A DNA stretch of 64,000 nucleotides from [Actinomadura] parvosata subsp. kistnae. Its GTDB lineage: Bacteria; Actinomycetota; Actinomycetes; Streptosporangiales; Streptosporangiaceae. The position numbers were made by a program, and so were the translations under genes. Shown here piece after piece: positions 18,301-25,358 of this stretch (positions are counted from its first letter, which is position 1; each line of letters opens with the position of its first letter). The stretch spans positions 372,001 to 436,000 of the forward strand of contig NZ_OOHJ01000018.1 in the NCBI RefSeq assembly GCF_900323885.1. The letters are read 5' to 3'. The notes below the pieces were generated by a model, which was given only the letters and a program-made list of their open reading frames with translations, made no database searches and was not told where the DNA came from.

Positions 18301-20967
18301 GACCAGGTCAAGGTACGGGGTTACCGCGTCGAGCTGGGCGAGGTCACCACCGCGCTGCGGGCCCTGCCCGAGGTCGCGGAGGCCGTGGTGCTGCCCGTCG
18401 GCGAGGGCAAGGCCAGGCAGCTCGCCGCCTGGGTGACGCCCGCGACCGTGCAGGCCGCGGCCGTGCGCTCGGCGCTGCGCGAGCGGCTGCCCGACTACAT
18501 GGTGCCGGCGCACGTCGTCCCCCTCGACCGGCTGCCGCTCAACCCGAACGGGAAGATCGACCGGGCCGCCCTGCCCGAGCCGGTCGCCGAGCAGGCCGCG
18601 TACGCGGCGCCCTCGACGCCGGCCGAGGAGCTGGTCGCCGGGGTGTTCGCCCGGGTGCTCGGCGTGGATCGGGTGGGAGCGGGCGACGACTTCTTCGCCC
18701 TCGGCGGCGACTCGTTCGCCGCGGTGCGCGCGGTCAAGGAGATCGGCCACGGGCTGCGGGTGATCGACCTGTTCACCCGGCCGGCCGTGGCCGACCTGGC
18801 CGCGTTCCTGGGGCGCGAGGACGGCGGCGGGCTGCTGCACCGCCTCGGCGGCGGCCGGACCAGCGAGTTCACGCTGGTGTGCGTGCCGTACGGCGGCGGG
18901 TCCGCGGCGGTGTACCAGCCGCTGGCCCAGGCGCTGGGCGACCGGGTGGAGGTGCTGTCCGCCGAGCTGCCCGGCCACGACCCCGCCCGCCCGGACGAGC
19001 CGCCGCTGCCGCTGGAGGAGCTGGTGGACGTGCTGGCCGCCGAGGTGGCCGCCACCGCGTCCGCTCCCGTCGCGATCTACGGCCACTGCGTGGGCTCCGC
19101 GCCCGCCGTCGCGCTGGCCCGCCGGCTGGAGGCGGACGGCGTGCCCGTGCTGGGGGTGATCGCCGCCGCCAGCTTCCCGGCGGCGCGGCTGCCCGGGCCG
19201 GTCAGGCGGCTGTTCGGCGGCGACCGGTGGGTGTCGGACCGGATGTTCCGCGACGCCTTGCGCGCCTCGGGTGGGCTGCTCGACGACATGGACGAGGCCG
19301 CCAAGCGGACCGCCGTACGGGCGATGCGGCATGACGCCGACCAGGCGCAGGAGTGGTTCACCCGCGAACTCAGCGGCGAGGCGGCCGGTGAGGGCGCTCG
19401 TGAGAGGGCTCGTGAAGGGGCTCGTGAGGGGGCCGGCAAGGCCGTGCCCTTGCGGGCGCCGATCCTGAGCCTGGTCGGGGAGCGGGACCGCGCCACCGAG
19501 CTGCACGAGGAGCGCTACACCGAGTGGGCCGCGTTCGCGCCACGGGTGGAGCGGGCCGTGCTGCCCAGGGCCGGGCACTACTTCCTGCGCCACCAGGCCG
19601 AGCCGCTGGCCGCCCTCGTGCTGGCGCACCTGACCCGCTGGGCGGCCGGAACGCTGCCCGACCCGGTACGCCCGCCGGAACGTACCGGCCTGAAGCCCTT
19701 CTACACCGTCGCGGCCGGGCAGATCGTCTCGGCGCTGGGCACGGCGCTCAGCTCGTTCGCGCTCGGCGTGTGGGCCTACCAGCGCAGCGGCGAGATCCTG
19801 GACCTGGCGCTGGTCACGATGCTGGCGCAGATCCCGGCCGTGCTGCTCACCCCGCTCGGCGGCGCGCTGGCCGACCGGATCGACCGGCGCAAGATCATGC
19901 TGGCCTGCGACGCGCTGTCGGGGCTGGCGATGGTGGCGCTGGTGCTGCTGCTGACCACCGGACGCCTCGAGTTCTGGAACGTCTGCCTCATCGTCGGCGT
20001 GACCTCGGTCGTGTCGGCGTTCCAGCAGCCCGCGTGGCTGGCGGCGATCGCGCAGCTCGTGCCGAAACCGTACCTGCCGCAGGCCAACGCGCTGGCGAAC
20101 GTCGGCTTCGGCGCGGGCAACGTGGTGGCGCCGCTCGCGGGCGGCGCGCTCATCGGCCTGTTCGGGTTGTCGGCCGTCGTCGCCGTGGACGTGGCCACGT
20201 TCGCGGTCGGCGTGCTGACGCTGCTGCTGGTGCGCTTCCCCGACCGGCTGTTCCGCCGGCGCGAGGAGACGTTCACGGCGGCGCTCACCGGCGGGTGGCG
20301 GTTCCTGCGCAGGCGCCGGCCGCTGCTCGTCATGGCCCTGTACTTCGCGGTGGTGAACTTCTGCACCGCCCTGATGTGGGTGCTCGTCACCCCCGTCGTG
20401 CTGGCCATCGGCACCTCGGCGGACCTCGGCGCGGTCACCGCCGTCGGCGGCGTCGGCGCGGCCGTCGGCACCGGCGTCGTGCTGGTGTGGGGCGGCACCC
20501 GGCGGCGGGCCACCGGCATGATCGGCTTCGTCGTCGGGTCCGGGATCGGCGTGGTGCTGATGGGCGTGTGGCCGGTCGTGTGGCTGGTCGCGGCCGGGCT
20601 GTTCGTCCGGCTGGCGTGCATGAGCATCGGCAACGCGCACTGGCTGTCGATCATCCAGGTCAAGGTGGGGCCGGAGCTGCAGGGGCGGGTGCTCGCCGTG
20701 AACATCATGATCGCCACCGCCATGCAGCCGCTCGGCTTCCTCGCCGCCGACCCGCTCGCGGCCTGGGCCGGCCGGTTCGCCGGCGGGCCCGGCGGGGGCG
20801 CGGGCGCGGTGCTGCTCGCCAGCGGCGTGTTCCTGGTGGTCTGGGGGCTGGTCGGGCTCTGGTACCGGCCGCTGCACCACTTGGAGGACCACGTCCCGGA
20901 CGCGGCGCCGCCGTCGGAGTCCGCCGCCGACCTGGACGCCGTTCAGGAGAGGGTGCTGAGCGCATGA
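12310..20967 (+). CDS. NRPS with two modules and thioesterase, fused to an MFS transporter (C-A-T-C-A-T-TE-MFS)
   Basis: A 2885-aa single open frame. Condensation 1 begins about residue 47 (HHIATDA about 165); adenylation 3 has YTSGSTGRPKG about 643; carrier 3 Ser about 1046 (LGGHSF); condensation 2 from about 1131 (HHMATDA about 1289); adenylation 4 has TSGSTGTPKA about 1748; carrier 4 Ser about 2135 (LGGDSF); thioesterase about 2177-2450 with YGHCVGS, giving Cys 2260 at the nucleophile position, and RAGHYF for the His. From about 2461 a complete major-facilitator domain follows (LADRIDRRK loop, many hydrophobic helices) to the C-terminus. No stop or RBS separates the parts. A3 and A4 pockets read D-L-T-K-I-A-H-V-S and D-F-T-K-I-A-H-M-I, closest to Asp/Asn-type codes. 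Role inferred: complete, release and export the peptide. Confidence 0.92.
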   Translation: MTEVREDRIAQLVRSRLAAALKQNEQAATKENGKAPGIPATSATEMPLSPAQERLWFLAQLEPDTPAYNVPLTLRLRGPVDVAALTGAVADLAERHWILRGVIEDGRVRPAATVPVPVVDVEPAELERELTGHAWRPFRLDAEPPLRATVFRVGDDECVLALTFHHIATDAWSERVLLDDLAHLYAARLGLEPPPAPPSLQYADVAAWEAGRPDADLDWWAAHLAGLPPVLDLPLARPRPPVPTWEGAAVAVEVPEALSAKVRAVTGTSPFMVFLAGLQALLSRLSGTDDIAIGVPHAGRHHPDAERVVGCFINTLVVRGDTSGDPSGAELLARARAAALDAFAHAGTPFERVVERLQPERNLAVTPLFQVMLNVYDTGAPVSLPGLEVEVGTPPAPTAKFDLNLELGDDGTRFSGELRYRTDLFDEATVRRLAGWYLELLDGMLTTPDAPVRLPSGDDLHGRAADLPVDVPLHTLVERMADLHPDAIAIAPPADAVAGGSLAGAARAGSPTNVAGAASGTDGVTAGSPSDAVAGGSLTYAELERRANQVAHWLLERGVRPQEPVGVLLERRPELVVALLGVLKAGAAYLPLDPVYPERRNQAVVADAGARIVLTDAELADAARASGERPGVDVRPEHLAYVIYTSGSTGRPKGVAVEHRHITHYLGAVAEVIPRGLGSFALVSTAAADLGMTNVWCALTTGATLHLIDHETATDPAAFAARLSAHPVDAIKMVPSQLELLGTAALPGKLLILAGEAVPADLVARVRQARPDLEVQIHYGPTETTVSVLACDAGEALAELRQDASQGTGRDASQGTGRDTGQGSGQGHGRAPLGRPLADVVCRVADPAGRALPTGVPGELWIGGPSVARGYLGRPDLTAERFTGGWYRTGDRVRVTEGGLVEFLGRIDDQVKVRGFRVELGEVAAALRALPQVAEAYVQPVGDGLERRLAAWVTPATVDAAQVRATLRERLPDYMVPAAIGVLEALPLTPNGKVDRAALPVPEAGPAVRVPLATPEERLVGEVWADVLGLAEVWADDDFFALGGHSFAATRVAGRLRERLGAAVPVRLLFEHPVLADLAAALPRPATATATRARHTLTGEPVDGPVGGRADGPVNGPAGGRVDGLVDGPVPLSGVQARLWFLAQLEPDSSAYNVPVALRLRGPLRVEALLGAVRDLAERHHVLRGVIDDSGPEPVMVVRDAAEVPVSTARVDRSDVEGVLATHLATPFALDREPPMRAVLLTVSDGGAESGAESGADGGADGGADGTNRGAEDSAAGGEREHVLSLTFHHMATDAWTRGLLLSELSALYAARLGLRPPLAPPPAQYAEVSPIPDPADLDWWAGHLDGLPPVLDLPTDRPRPAVPDPGGAAIDLELPAGLSERIRAVAAAYRSTPFIVLLAGLQALLARLSASTDIAVGVPVSGRDHPDTEGVVGCFLNTVVVRTDVAGDPTGRDLLARARESALGALAHAGTPFDRVVDRLRPERNLAATPLFQVMLNYLPGVAGPELPGLEASEIHLPELTTKFDLSWHVVDDGPGVPLRGGLAYRTDLFEPGTAAKLTRWYAALLDGLLADLDAPVGAVPLEPVTGPVVAGGPPPEPPAGAVHHLVERWVDETPGAPAVVGADRALTYGELEAEANRVAHWLLAAGVAADEPVGVLLEPGAGLACALFGIQKTGGGYLPMDPAYPAARIAAMLEAAGVRAVVTVSEFAPLVGDGRRVLALDRLPSLPDTRPEVDVRPEHLHHVIFTSGSTGTPKAVAAEHGGVLNYLGGMLPRIGVPGGSFAVVSTPAADFGLTCVFGALTTGGTVHLVPRETAMDPAAFAGYLAEHQVDVVKCVPSHLELLASGGDLAAVLPRELLILAGEACPWDLVERARAARPGLRIQSHYGHTESTMICLVCDTEEVPADRRTGIVPLGRPLPGVYGHLVDAALRPVPPGVPGELVVGGPGVTRGYIGRPELTAERFVPDPLTGEGRCYRSGDLLRVTSDGRIEFRGRVDDQVKVRGYRVELGEVTTALRALPEVAEAVVLPVGEGKARQLAAWVTPATVQAAAVRSALRERLPDYMVPAHVVPLDRLPLNPNGKIDRAALPEPVAEQAAYAAPSTPAEELVAGVFARVLGVDRVGAGDDFFALGGDSFAAVRAVKEIGHGLRVIDLFTRPAVADLAAFLGREDGGGLLHRLGGGRTSEFTLVCVPYGGGSAAVYQPLAQALGDRVEVLSAELPGHDPARPDEPPLPLEELVDVLAAEVAATASAPVAIYGHCVGSAPAVALARRLEADGVPVLGVIAAASFPAARLPGPVRRLFGGDRWVSDRMFRDALRASGGLLDDMDEAAKRTAVRAMRHDADQAQEWFTRELSGEAAGEGARERAREGAREGAGKAVPLRAPILSLVGERDRATELHEERYTEWAAFAPRVERAVLPRAGHYFLRHQAEPLAALVLAHLTRWAAGTLPDPVRPPERTGLKPFYTVAAGQIVSALGTALSSFALGVWAYQRSGEILDLALVTMLAQIPAVLLTPLGGALADRIDRRKIMLACDALSGLAMVALVLLLTTGRLEFWNVCLIVGVTSVVSAFQQPAWLAAIAQLVPKPYLPQANALANVGFGAGNVVAPLAGGALIGLFGLSAVVAVDVATFAVGVLTLLLVRFPDRLFRRREETFTAALTGGWRFLRRRRPLLVMALYFAVVNFCTALMWVLVTPVVLAIGTSADLGAVTAVGGVGAAVGTGVVLVWGGTRRRATGMIGFVVGSGIGVVLMGVWPVVWLVAAGLFVRLACMSIGNAHWLSIIQVKVGPELQGRVLAVNIMIATAMQPLGFLAADPLAAWAGRFAGGPGGGAGAVLLASGVFLVVWGLVGLWYRPLHHLEDHVPDAAPPSESAADLDAVQERVLSA
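13768..13932 (+). repeat. Degenerate Gly/Ala/Ser repeat at the start of adenylation 3
   Basis: Low-complexity insertion with repeated elements such as DAVAGGSL (twice) and AGSPTNVAG / AGSPSDAVAG between the linker and the first adenylation motifs. In frame. Confidence 0.6.
14716..14787 (+). repeat. 24-bp tandem repeat inside adenylation 3
   Basis: Two near-perfect copies plus a diverged third encode DASQGTGR, inserted between the GPTE motif and the APLGRPL segment of the adenylation domain core rather than in a linker. The frame is kept. Confidence 0.8.
15604..15696 (+). repeat. Gly/Pro/Asp-rich repeat between carrier 3 and condensation 2
   Basis: Repeats of the type VDGPVGGRADGPVNGPAGG at the inter-module linker, derived from short DNA units around GGACGGGCCGGTG. 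In frame. Confidence 0.7.
16042..16140 (+). repeat. 12-bp repeat insertion in condensation 2
   Basis: Units of GGCGCGGAAAGC or GGCGCGGACGGC encode GAES/GADG repeats followed by a Glu/Ala-rich stretch, just before the catalytic HHMATDA motif. In frame. Confidence 0.75.
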
Positions 20968-22010
20968 ACGCGGAAGGGACGGCGCGTACGGGCGCGGGAG
21001 GCGCCGCCCGTACGAACGCGGAAGACATCGCCCGTGCGGGCGCGGAAGGCGCGGCGCGCGCGGGGCTTGTCACCGCGGCCGACATCAGCGCCGCCGGTGA
21101 CCGCATCGCCCCGTACGTGCGGCGCACGCCGCTGCTGCGGCTGCCCGGCGAACGGCTCTGGGTCAAGCCGGAGAACCGGCAGCCCACCCGCTCGTTCAAG
21201 GTGCGCGGCGCGGTCAACGCCGTGGCCCGGCTGGCCGGGCGCGGCGTCCGGCACGTGATCGCGCAGTCGTCCGGCAACCACGCCCAGGCCATCGCCTACG
21301 CCGCCGCCGAGCAGGGGGTGCGGGCGACCGTCGTCCTGCCGGACACCGCGCCGGAGCTGAAGGTGCGGGCCGCGCGCCGGCTCGGCGCCGAGGTGGTGAT
21401 CGTGCCGCCCGCCCTGCGGGAGGAGGCGTGCCTGGCGCTGGCCGACCGGTTCGGCGCGACGGTGGTCGGCTCCGACGCGTTCGACGTGATCGCCGGGCAC
21501 GGCAGCGCCGGCACCGAGATCTGCCTGGACCTGCCGGACGCGGGCGCCGTCCTGGTGCCCGTCTGCAACGGCGGCCTGCTGGCCGGGATCGCGGTCGCCG
21601 TCAAGGCCGCCGACCCGGCGATCCGGGTGATCGGCGTCGAGCCGGAGCTGGCCGCCGACGGCGCGGCCAGCTTCCGCTCGGGCACGCGTACGGCGTGGCC
21701 GGTGGAGCTGACCTACCGCACGCGCGCCGACGGGCTGCGCGCGCCGGTGCTGGGCGCGCTGGCGTGGGAGCACATCCACCGGTACGTGGACGACATGGTG
21801 ACCGTCACCGAGGACGCCATCGACACCGCCGCCGCCCTCCTCTGGCACAAGCTGGGCGAACGCGCGGAGCCCAGCGGCGCGGTCGCCACCGCCGCCTACC
21901 TCACCCACCGGGCGCACCTGCCGCCGGGGCCGGTGGTCGCGGTCCTGTCCGGCGGCAACGTCGCGGTCGGCACGGAGACCAGGGAGGAACCGCTGGTGCA
22001 CCTGTCCTGA
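20964..22010 (+). CDS. Threonine dehydratase / serine racemase-like PLP enzyme of the NRPS locus
   Basis: Fold-type II PLP enzyme, 348 aa. The PLP lysine is in TRSFKVRGA, followed by SSGNHAQAIAYAA; the phosphate-binding loop reads CNGGLLAG where most relatives have a Ser/Gly-rich SGGGLxxG, and VLSGGNV lies near the C-terminus. Family reactions are Ser/Thr dehydration, Ser racemisation or beta-replacement, so it may supply an unusual building block (for example D-Ser, a keto acid or a hydroxyaspartate-type residue). Its ATG overlaps the NRPS-MFS stop (ATGA), tying it to the cluster. The first 35 residues are an Ala/Gly/Thr repeat not normally present. Confidence 0.82.
   Translation: MNAEGTARTGAGGAARTNAEDIARAGAEGAARAGLVTAADISAAGDRIAPYVRRTPLLRLPGERLWVKPENRQPTRSFKVRGAVNAVARLAGRGVRHVIAQSSGNHAQAIAYAAAEQGVRATVVLPDTAPELKVRAARRLGAEVVIVPPALREEACLALADRFGATVVGSDAFDVIAGHGSAGTEICLDLPDAGAVLVPVCNGGLLAGIAVAVKAADPAIRVIGVEPELAADGAASFRSGTRTAWPVELTYRTRADGLRAPVLGALAWEHIHRYVDDMVTVTEDAIDTAAALLWHKLGERAEPSGAVATAAYLTHRAHLPPGPVVAVLSGGNVAVGTETREEPLVHLS
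20968..21069 (+). repeat. Degenerate repeat at the N-terminus of the PLP enzyme
   Basis: Four approximate units of 24-27 bp (variants of GCGCGTACGGGCGCGGAAGG) encode TARTGAGGAARTNAEDIARAG-like sequence ahead of the conserved enzyme. In frame, low complexity. Confidence 0.55.
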
Positions 22011-22058
22011 TCATCTTGCCGTGACGAGATGGTGATCATCGTCTGGGACGATCAGCGC

Positions 22059-22859
22059 ATGAAACGCATGGGCGCCGCGCTGGTCGTCGCCGGCGTGCTG
22101 AGCGTGGCGATCCCCGGCGGCGCCGTGCACGCGGCTCCCGCGCCGGAGTCGCTCGGCTCCGTCGTCACTGCGATCAAGAAGCAGTTCGCGAAGAAGAGCA
22201 GCGTGCGCTTCTCCGTCAGGCGACGCGGCGGCCCTCCGCCCTCGGACGACCTGTCGATCTCCGGCGCGTACCGCTTCAACGCCGCGGGCATGTACGCCGC
22301 CGACCTCACGGTGATCTCCCGCGAGCCGGCCGCGACGGGCCGGTCACGGCAGATCACCATGGGCCGGTACTACTACTCGCAGAGCTACGTGCGCTCCGAC
22401 GAGGGCAAGTACATCTGGAAGTCGCCGCCCAAGCTGGGAAAATGGGACGCCTGGCAGAACCTCGCCGGGGTCGTCTGGGGCAAGGACCTGGTCAACGGGA
22501 TCAACCCGGGCTTCCTCGACCTGGCCGCCTCCTACGACGCGGCCACCGCCGAAGGCGGCACCGTCGAGGGAGTGCGGACGACCCTCCACAGCGGCACCGT
22601 GACGGTGCCCGACCTGGGCGAGAGGCAGGCCGGGATCTCGTTCGGGACCGAGGACATGGGGTCCTACGGCGGGCAGATCACCTGGAAGCTCTGGACGGGC
22701 CCCGACCATCTCCCCCGGCGCTTCCACGCCACCATGAAGTTCACCAGGCCAGAGGGCGGCGACGCCGGCACCATGACGATGAACATCGTCTACCGAGGAT
22801 GGGGATCCCCCGTCAAGATCACGGCCCCGCCCGAGCGCCTCATCGACAACGGCTGGTGA
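22059..22859 (+). CDS. Secreted protein, hypothetical (possible LolA/LppX-like fold)
   Basis: The start MKRMGAALVVAGVLSVAIPGG leads to an AVHA|AP signal-peptidase site; there is no lipobox Cys. About 240 mature residues begin with a short basic helix (VVTAIKKQFAKKSSVRFSV), and then alternate beta-like stretches. Segments such as ISGAYRFNAAGMYAADLTV, YYYSQSYVRSDEGKYIW and FHATMKFTRPEGG resemble the half-barrel of LolA/LppX-type carriers of actinobacteria, but I am not certain of the family. An in-frame ATG at 22029 is possible but would bury the signal peptide. Confidence 0.75.
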   Translation: MKRMGAALVVAGVLSVAIPGGAVHAAPAPESLGSVVTAIKKQFAKKSSVRFSVRRRGGPPPSDDLSISGAYRFNAAGMYAADLTVISREPAATGRSRQITMGRYYYSQSYVRSDEGKYIWKSPPKLGKWDAWQNLAGVVWGKDLVNGINPGFLDLAASYDAATAEGGTVEGVRTTLHSGTVTVPDLGERQAGISFGTEDMGSYGGQITWKLWTGPDHLPRRFHATMKFTRPEGGDAGTMTMNIVYRGWGSPVKITAPPERLIDNGW

Positions 22860-22862
22860 CGG

Positions 22863-23966
22863 TCACGGGCAGATGGCCTCGGTGACGGCTTTGACCGCAG
22901 CAGGGAGGACGGCGGCCGGGTTGGGGTTGAGGGTGACGGCGATGGCGGCCTGGCGGCGGCCGTCGGCGGTGCTGACCACGATGCCCGTGTAGCCGCGGAC
23001 CCCGCCGATGTGGCCGTACACGGGGCCGCAGCCGAAGTCGTACCGGTGCACGCCGAGCCCGAAGCCGCGCACCCACGGCAGGGAGTTGCCGCGCACCGGC
23101 ACGGTGCCGGTCAGCTCCCGCATGAGCGCGGCGGGCAGCAGCCGCCCGGTGAACAGGGCCTGGTAGAAACGGGTCAGGTCGTGCACCGTGGAGATCATCG
23201 AGCCGGCCGGGCCGCTCTGGTTGACGGTCTGGGTGGTGAAGTCCGTCAGGTGGGCGTAGTCGGCGTCCGGCTCGCCCGGCAGGTCGCCGGGCATGTATCC
23301 GTGCAGGTGGCGGCCTCGGATGGCGGGCTGCCCGTCGGCGTAGTAGGTGTCGCGCAGGCCGAGCGGCCGGATGATGCGGCCGGCGACCTCGTCGGCGTAC
23401 GGCCGGCGGGTGACGTGCTCGACGAGCTTGCCCAGCAGCACGTAGTTCGTGTTCGAGTACGTCGCCTCCGGGGCGCCGGGCGGGGCCGGTTCGAGGCCGA
23501 AGGCCAGGGACAGGCGGCGGTCGTCGGTGAGGCGTTCGAGGCGGCGCCGTCGCCAGTCGGCCGACGTTCTCAGGGCGAGCGCGTCGTAGAAGTCGGGCAG
23601 GCCGCTGGTGTGGCGGAGCAGGTCCCTGATGGTGATCCGGGAGCCGCCGGGGACGCCCTCGACGTACCGGCTGATGGGGGCGCCGAGGTCGATCGTGTGC
23701 GCGGCGGCGAGCTGGAGGACGAGCACGGCGGTGAAGGTCTTGGTGATGCTGGCGACGCGGTAGCGGTCGCCGGCGCTCGCGGGGCGGCCGGTGCGGGTGT
23801 CGGCGACCCCTGCGGCGACGTCCTCCGGCCCTTCTTCGGTACGGACGGCCAGCACAGCGGCGGGTGCGCCCGCGTCCACGACCGCCTGGACGGCACCACG
23901 GAGGTCCTTAGGGGCAGGGGCGACGGTGAGCGTGGCGGCGAGGATCAGCGCGATGAGGCTTCTCAT
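22863..23966 (-). CDS. Secreted serine hydrolase, class C beta-lactamase / D,D-peptidase family
   Basis: Serine hydrolase of the penicillin-binding-protein/beta-lactamase clan. A signal peptide (MRSLIALILAATLTVAPAP) is followed by SITK (catalytic Ser and Lys), YSNTN (Tyr-x-Asn motif) and HIGG near the C-terminus in place of KTG. Family activities include D-alanyl-D-alanine carboxypeptidase and esterase; these cannot be separated by sequence reading. The start at 23966 was chosen because the open frame upstream to 24047 precedes the signal peptide. Only four bases separate it from the end of the convergent secreted protein gene. Confidence 0.88.
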   Translation of the reverse strand: MRSLIALILAATLTVAPAPKDLRGAVQAVVDAGAPAAVLAVRTEEGPEDVAAGVADTRTGRPASAGDRYRVASITKTFTAVLVLQLAAAHTIDLGAPISRYVEGVPGGSRITIRDLLRHTSGLPDFYDALALRTSADWRRRRLERLTDDRRLSLAFGLEPAPPGAPEATYSNTNYVLLGKLVEHVTRRPYADEVAGRIIRPLGLRDTYYADGQPAIRGRHLHGYMPGDLPGEPDADYAHLTDFTTQTVNQSGPAGSMISTVHDLTRFYQALFTGRLLPAALMRELTGTVPVRGNSLPWVRGFGLGVHRYDFGCGPVYGHIGGVRGYTGIVVSTADGRRQAAIAVTLNPNPAAVLPAAVKAVTEAICP

Positions 23967-24107
23967 GCCCGCCGAACCTAGGCGTCCCGGCGGGGGTGGC
24001 ACATCGGAGCAGGGGTGCGGTGCGTTCCTGCGCCTGCGGCTGAGCATGTCATCCTTTCGCGTATTTCGGCCGCACGGGGCTGGGCGGAGGGATGGGCGGC
24101 GGTTAGC

Positions 24108-24224
24108 GTCGTGCGGGTGAAGGTCGGCGGGTGGACGGCGGTCAGCGCCGCGCGGGTGAAGGTCGGCAGGCGGGCGGCGGTCAGCGCGGTGCGGGTGAAG
24201 GTCGGCGGGTGGGCGGTGGCGACC
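24108..24224 (+). repeat. 39-bp tandem repeat at the start of the histidine kinase
   Basis: Three copies encode VVRVKVGGWTAVS, AARVKVGRRAAVS and AVRVKVGGWAVAT. The repeat builds the N-terminus up to the first membrane helix and blurs where translation starts. Confidence 0.85.
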
Positions 24225-25358
24225 GGGGCCGGCGTCGTGGCGGGAAGTCTGCTGCTCGGCGGCCGTACGTCATGGGCGGGGCTCGTGTCCCTGGCCGTGT
24301 CCCTGCCCGTCCTGCACGTCGCCGGGCGGCGGTGGCCACTGGCCGTGCTGGGCGCCTCGGCGACGCTGGTGTTCGGGCTGGCCGTGGCGGGGCTGACGGC
24401 CGGGGCGTTCGTGTGGCCGGCCAGCCTGGCGTACGCGCGGGCCGTGCTGCGCGGGCACCTCGGGTGGGCGGCGGGCTGCGGGGCGTTGTTCCTGGCGGCG
24501 GGGTCGGCCGTGTCGGGGCGGGTGCTCGCCGGCGAGGCGCTGTGGCTGGGCCTCGTCCTGGCCGCGTCGGCCGCCTATCGGGCCGAGCGGCGGCTGAAGG
24601 ACGAGACGCACGCCCGGCTGCGGGCCACCGAGCGCGTGGCGATGGCCCGCGACGTGCACGACGTCGTCGCGCACACGCTGGCCGTGCTCGGCGTGCAGCT
24701 CACCGTGGCCGAGGACGCCTTCGACGCCGACCCGGCCGCGGCCAGGGAGGCGGTGCGGGTGGCGCAGCAGGCCCGTGGGCAGGCCATGGCGGAGCTGCGC
24801 ACGCTGATCGGCGCCCTCCGCGACGACCCCCGCACCCCCGGCGGCGGCCCGTCCGCCCAGGTGAAGCCGCCCCGTCAGACGGAGCCACCCCCTCAGACGG
24901 AGCCACCCCCTCAGACGGAGCCACCCCCTCAGACGGAGCCACCCCCTCAGACGGAGCTGCCCCTTCAAACCGAGCCGCCCTCTCAGGCGGAGCTCCCCGC
25001 GCCCGCGGAGCTGGCCACGCTGGTGGAGCTGGCGCGCACGACCGGGCTGGACGTGACGGTGCGGCAGGAGGGCGCGCCGGTGCCGGCGCCGCTCGCCTGG
25101 ACGGTCTACCGGGTGGTCCAGGAGGCGCTGACGAACACCGTCAAGCACGCGGACGCCCGCCACGCCGAGGTCGTCGTCCGGCACACGACCGGCGACGTCC
25201 AGATCACCGTCGCCGACAACGGCCGCGGCGCCGGGCACGGCATCGCGGGCATGCGGGAGCGCGTCGCCTCCCTGGGCGGAACGCTGACCGCCGGCCCCAC
25301 CAAGGCCGGTTTCGTCGTACGAGCCGTCATACCGGCACCACCCGGGCGGCCCGGATGA
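24111..25358 (+). CDS. Two-component sensor histidine kinase, NarL/DesK type
   Basis: Membrane sensor kinase of about 415 aa. Four to five hydrophobic helices (residues about 27-150) are followed by a HisKA_3 dimerisation domain with the phospho-acceptor in MARDVHDVVAHTLAVL, a Pro/Gln/Thr repeat linker, and an HATPase with N box EALTNTVKHA and G boxes VADNGRGAGHGIAGMRERV. It phosphorylates the response regulator encoded next, whose ATG overlaps its stop. The start is uncertain: GTG codons at 24111 and 24117 lie in a tandem repeat, and the open frame continues upstream. Confidence 0.9.
   Translation: MRVKVGGWTAVSAARVKVGRRAAVSAVRVKVGGWAVATGAGVVAGSLLLGGRTSWAGLVSLAVSLPVLHVAGRRWPLAVLGASATLVFGLAVAGLTAGAFVWPASLAYARAVLRGHLGWAAGCGALFLAAGSAVSGRVLAGEALWLGLVLAASAAYRAERRLKDETHARLRATERVAMARDVHDVVAHTLAVLGVQLTVAEDAFDADPAAAREAVRVAQQARGQAMAELRTLIGALRDDPRTPGGGPSAQVKPPRQTEPPPQTEPPPQTEPPPQTEPPPQTELPLQTEPPSQAELPAPAELATLVELARTTGLDVTVRQEGAPVPAPLAWTVYRVVQEALTNTVKHADARHAEVVVRHTTGDVQITVADNGRGAGHGIAGMRERVASLGGTLTAGPTKAGFVVRAVIPAPPGRPG
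24876..25001 (+). repeat. 18-bp tandem repeat in the kinase linker
   Basis: Seven units of CAGACGGAGCCACCCCCT, the first four nearly perfect, encode QTEPPP repeats between the dimerisation helices and the ATPase domain. Length variation here would change the linker of the kinase. Confidence 0.92.

Noticed and set aside
14545..20892. A 2115-codon open frame antisense to the second NRPS gene
   Set aside because: It mirrors the third-position GC bias of the NRPS gene; the translation is Arg/His/Gln-rich with no domain, while the sense strand has full NRPS motifs.
19690..20967. The MFS transporter as a separate gene with an internal start
   Set aside because: No stop separates it from the TE, and no RBS-preceded start codon was seen at the junction.
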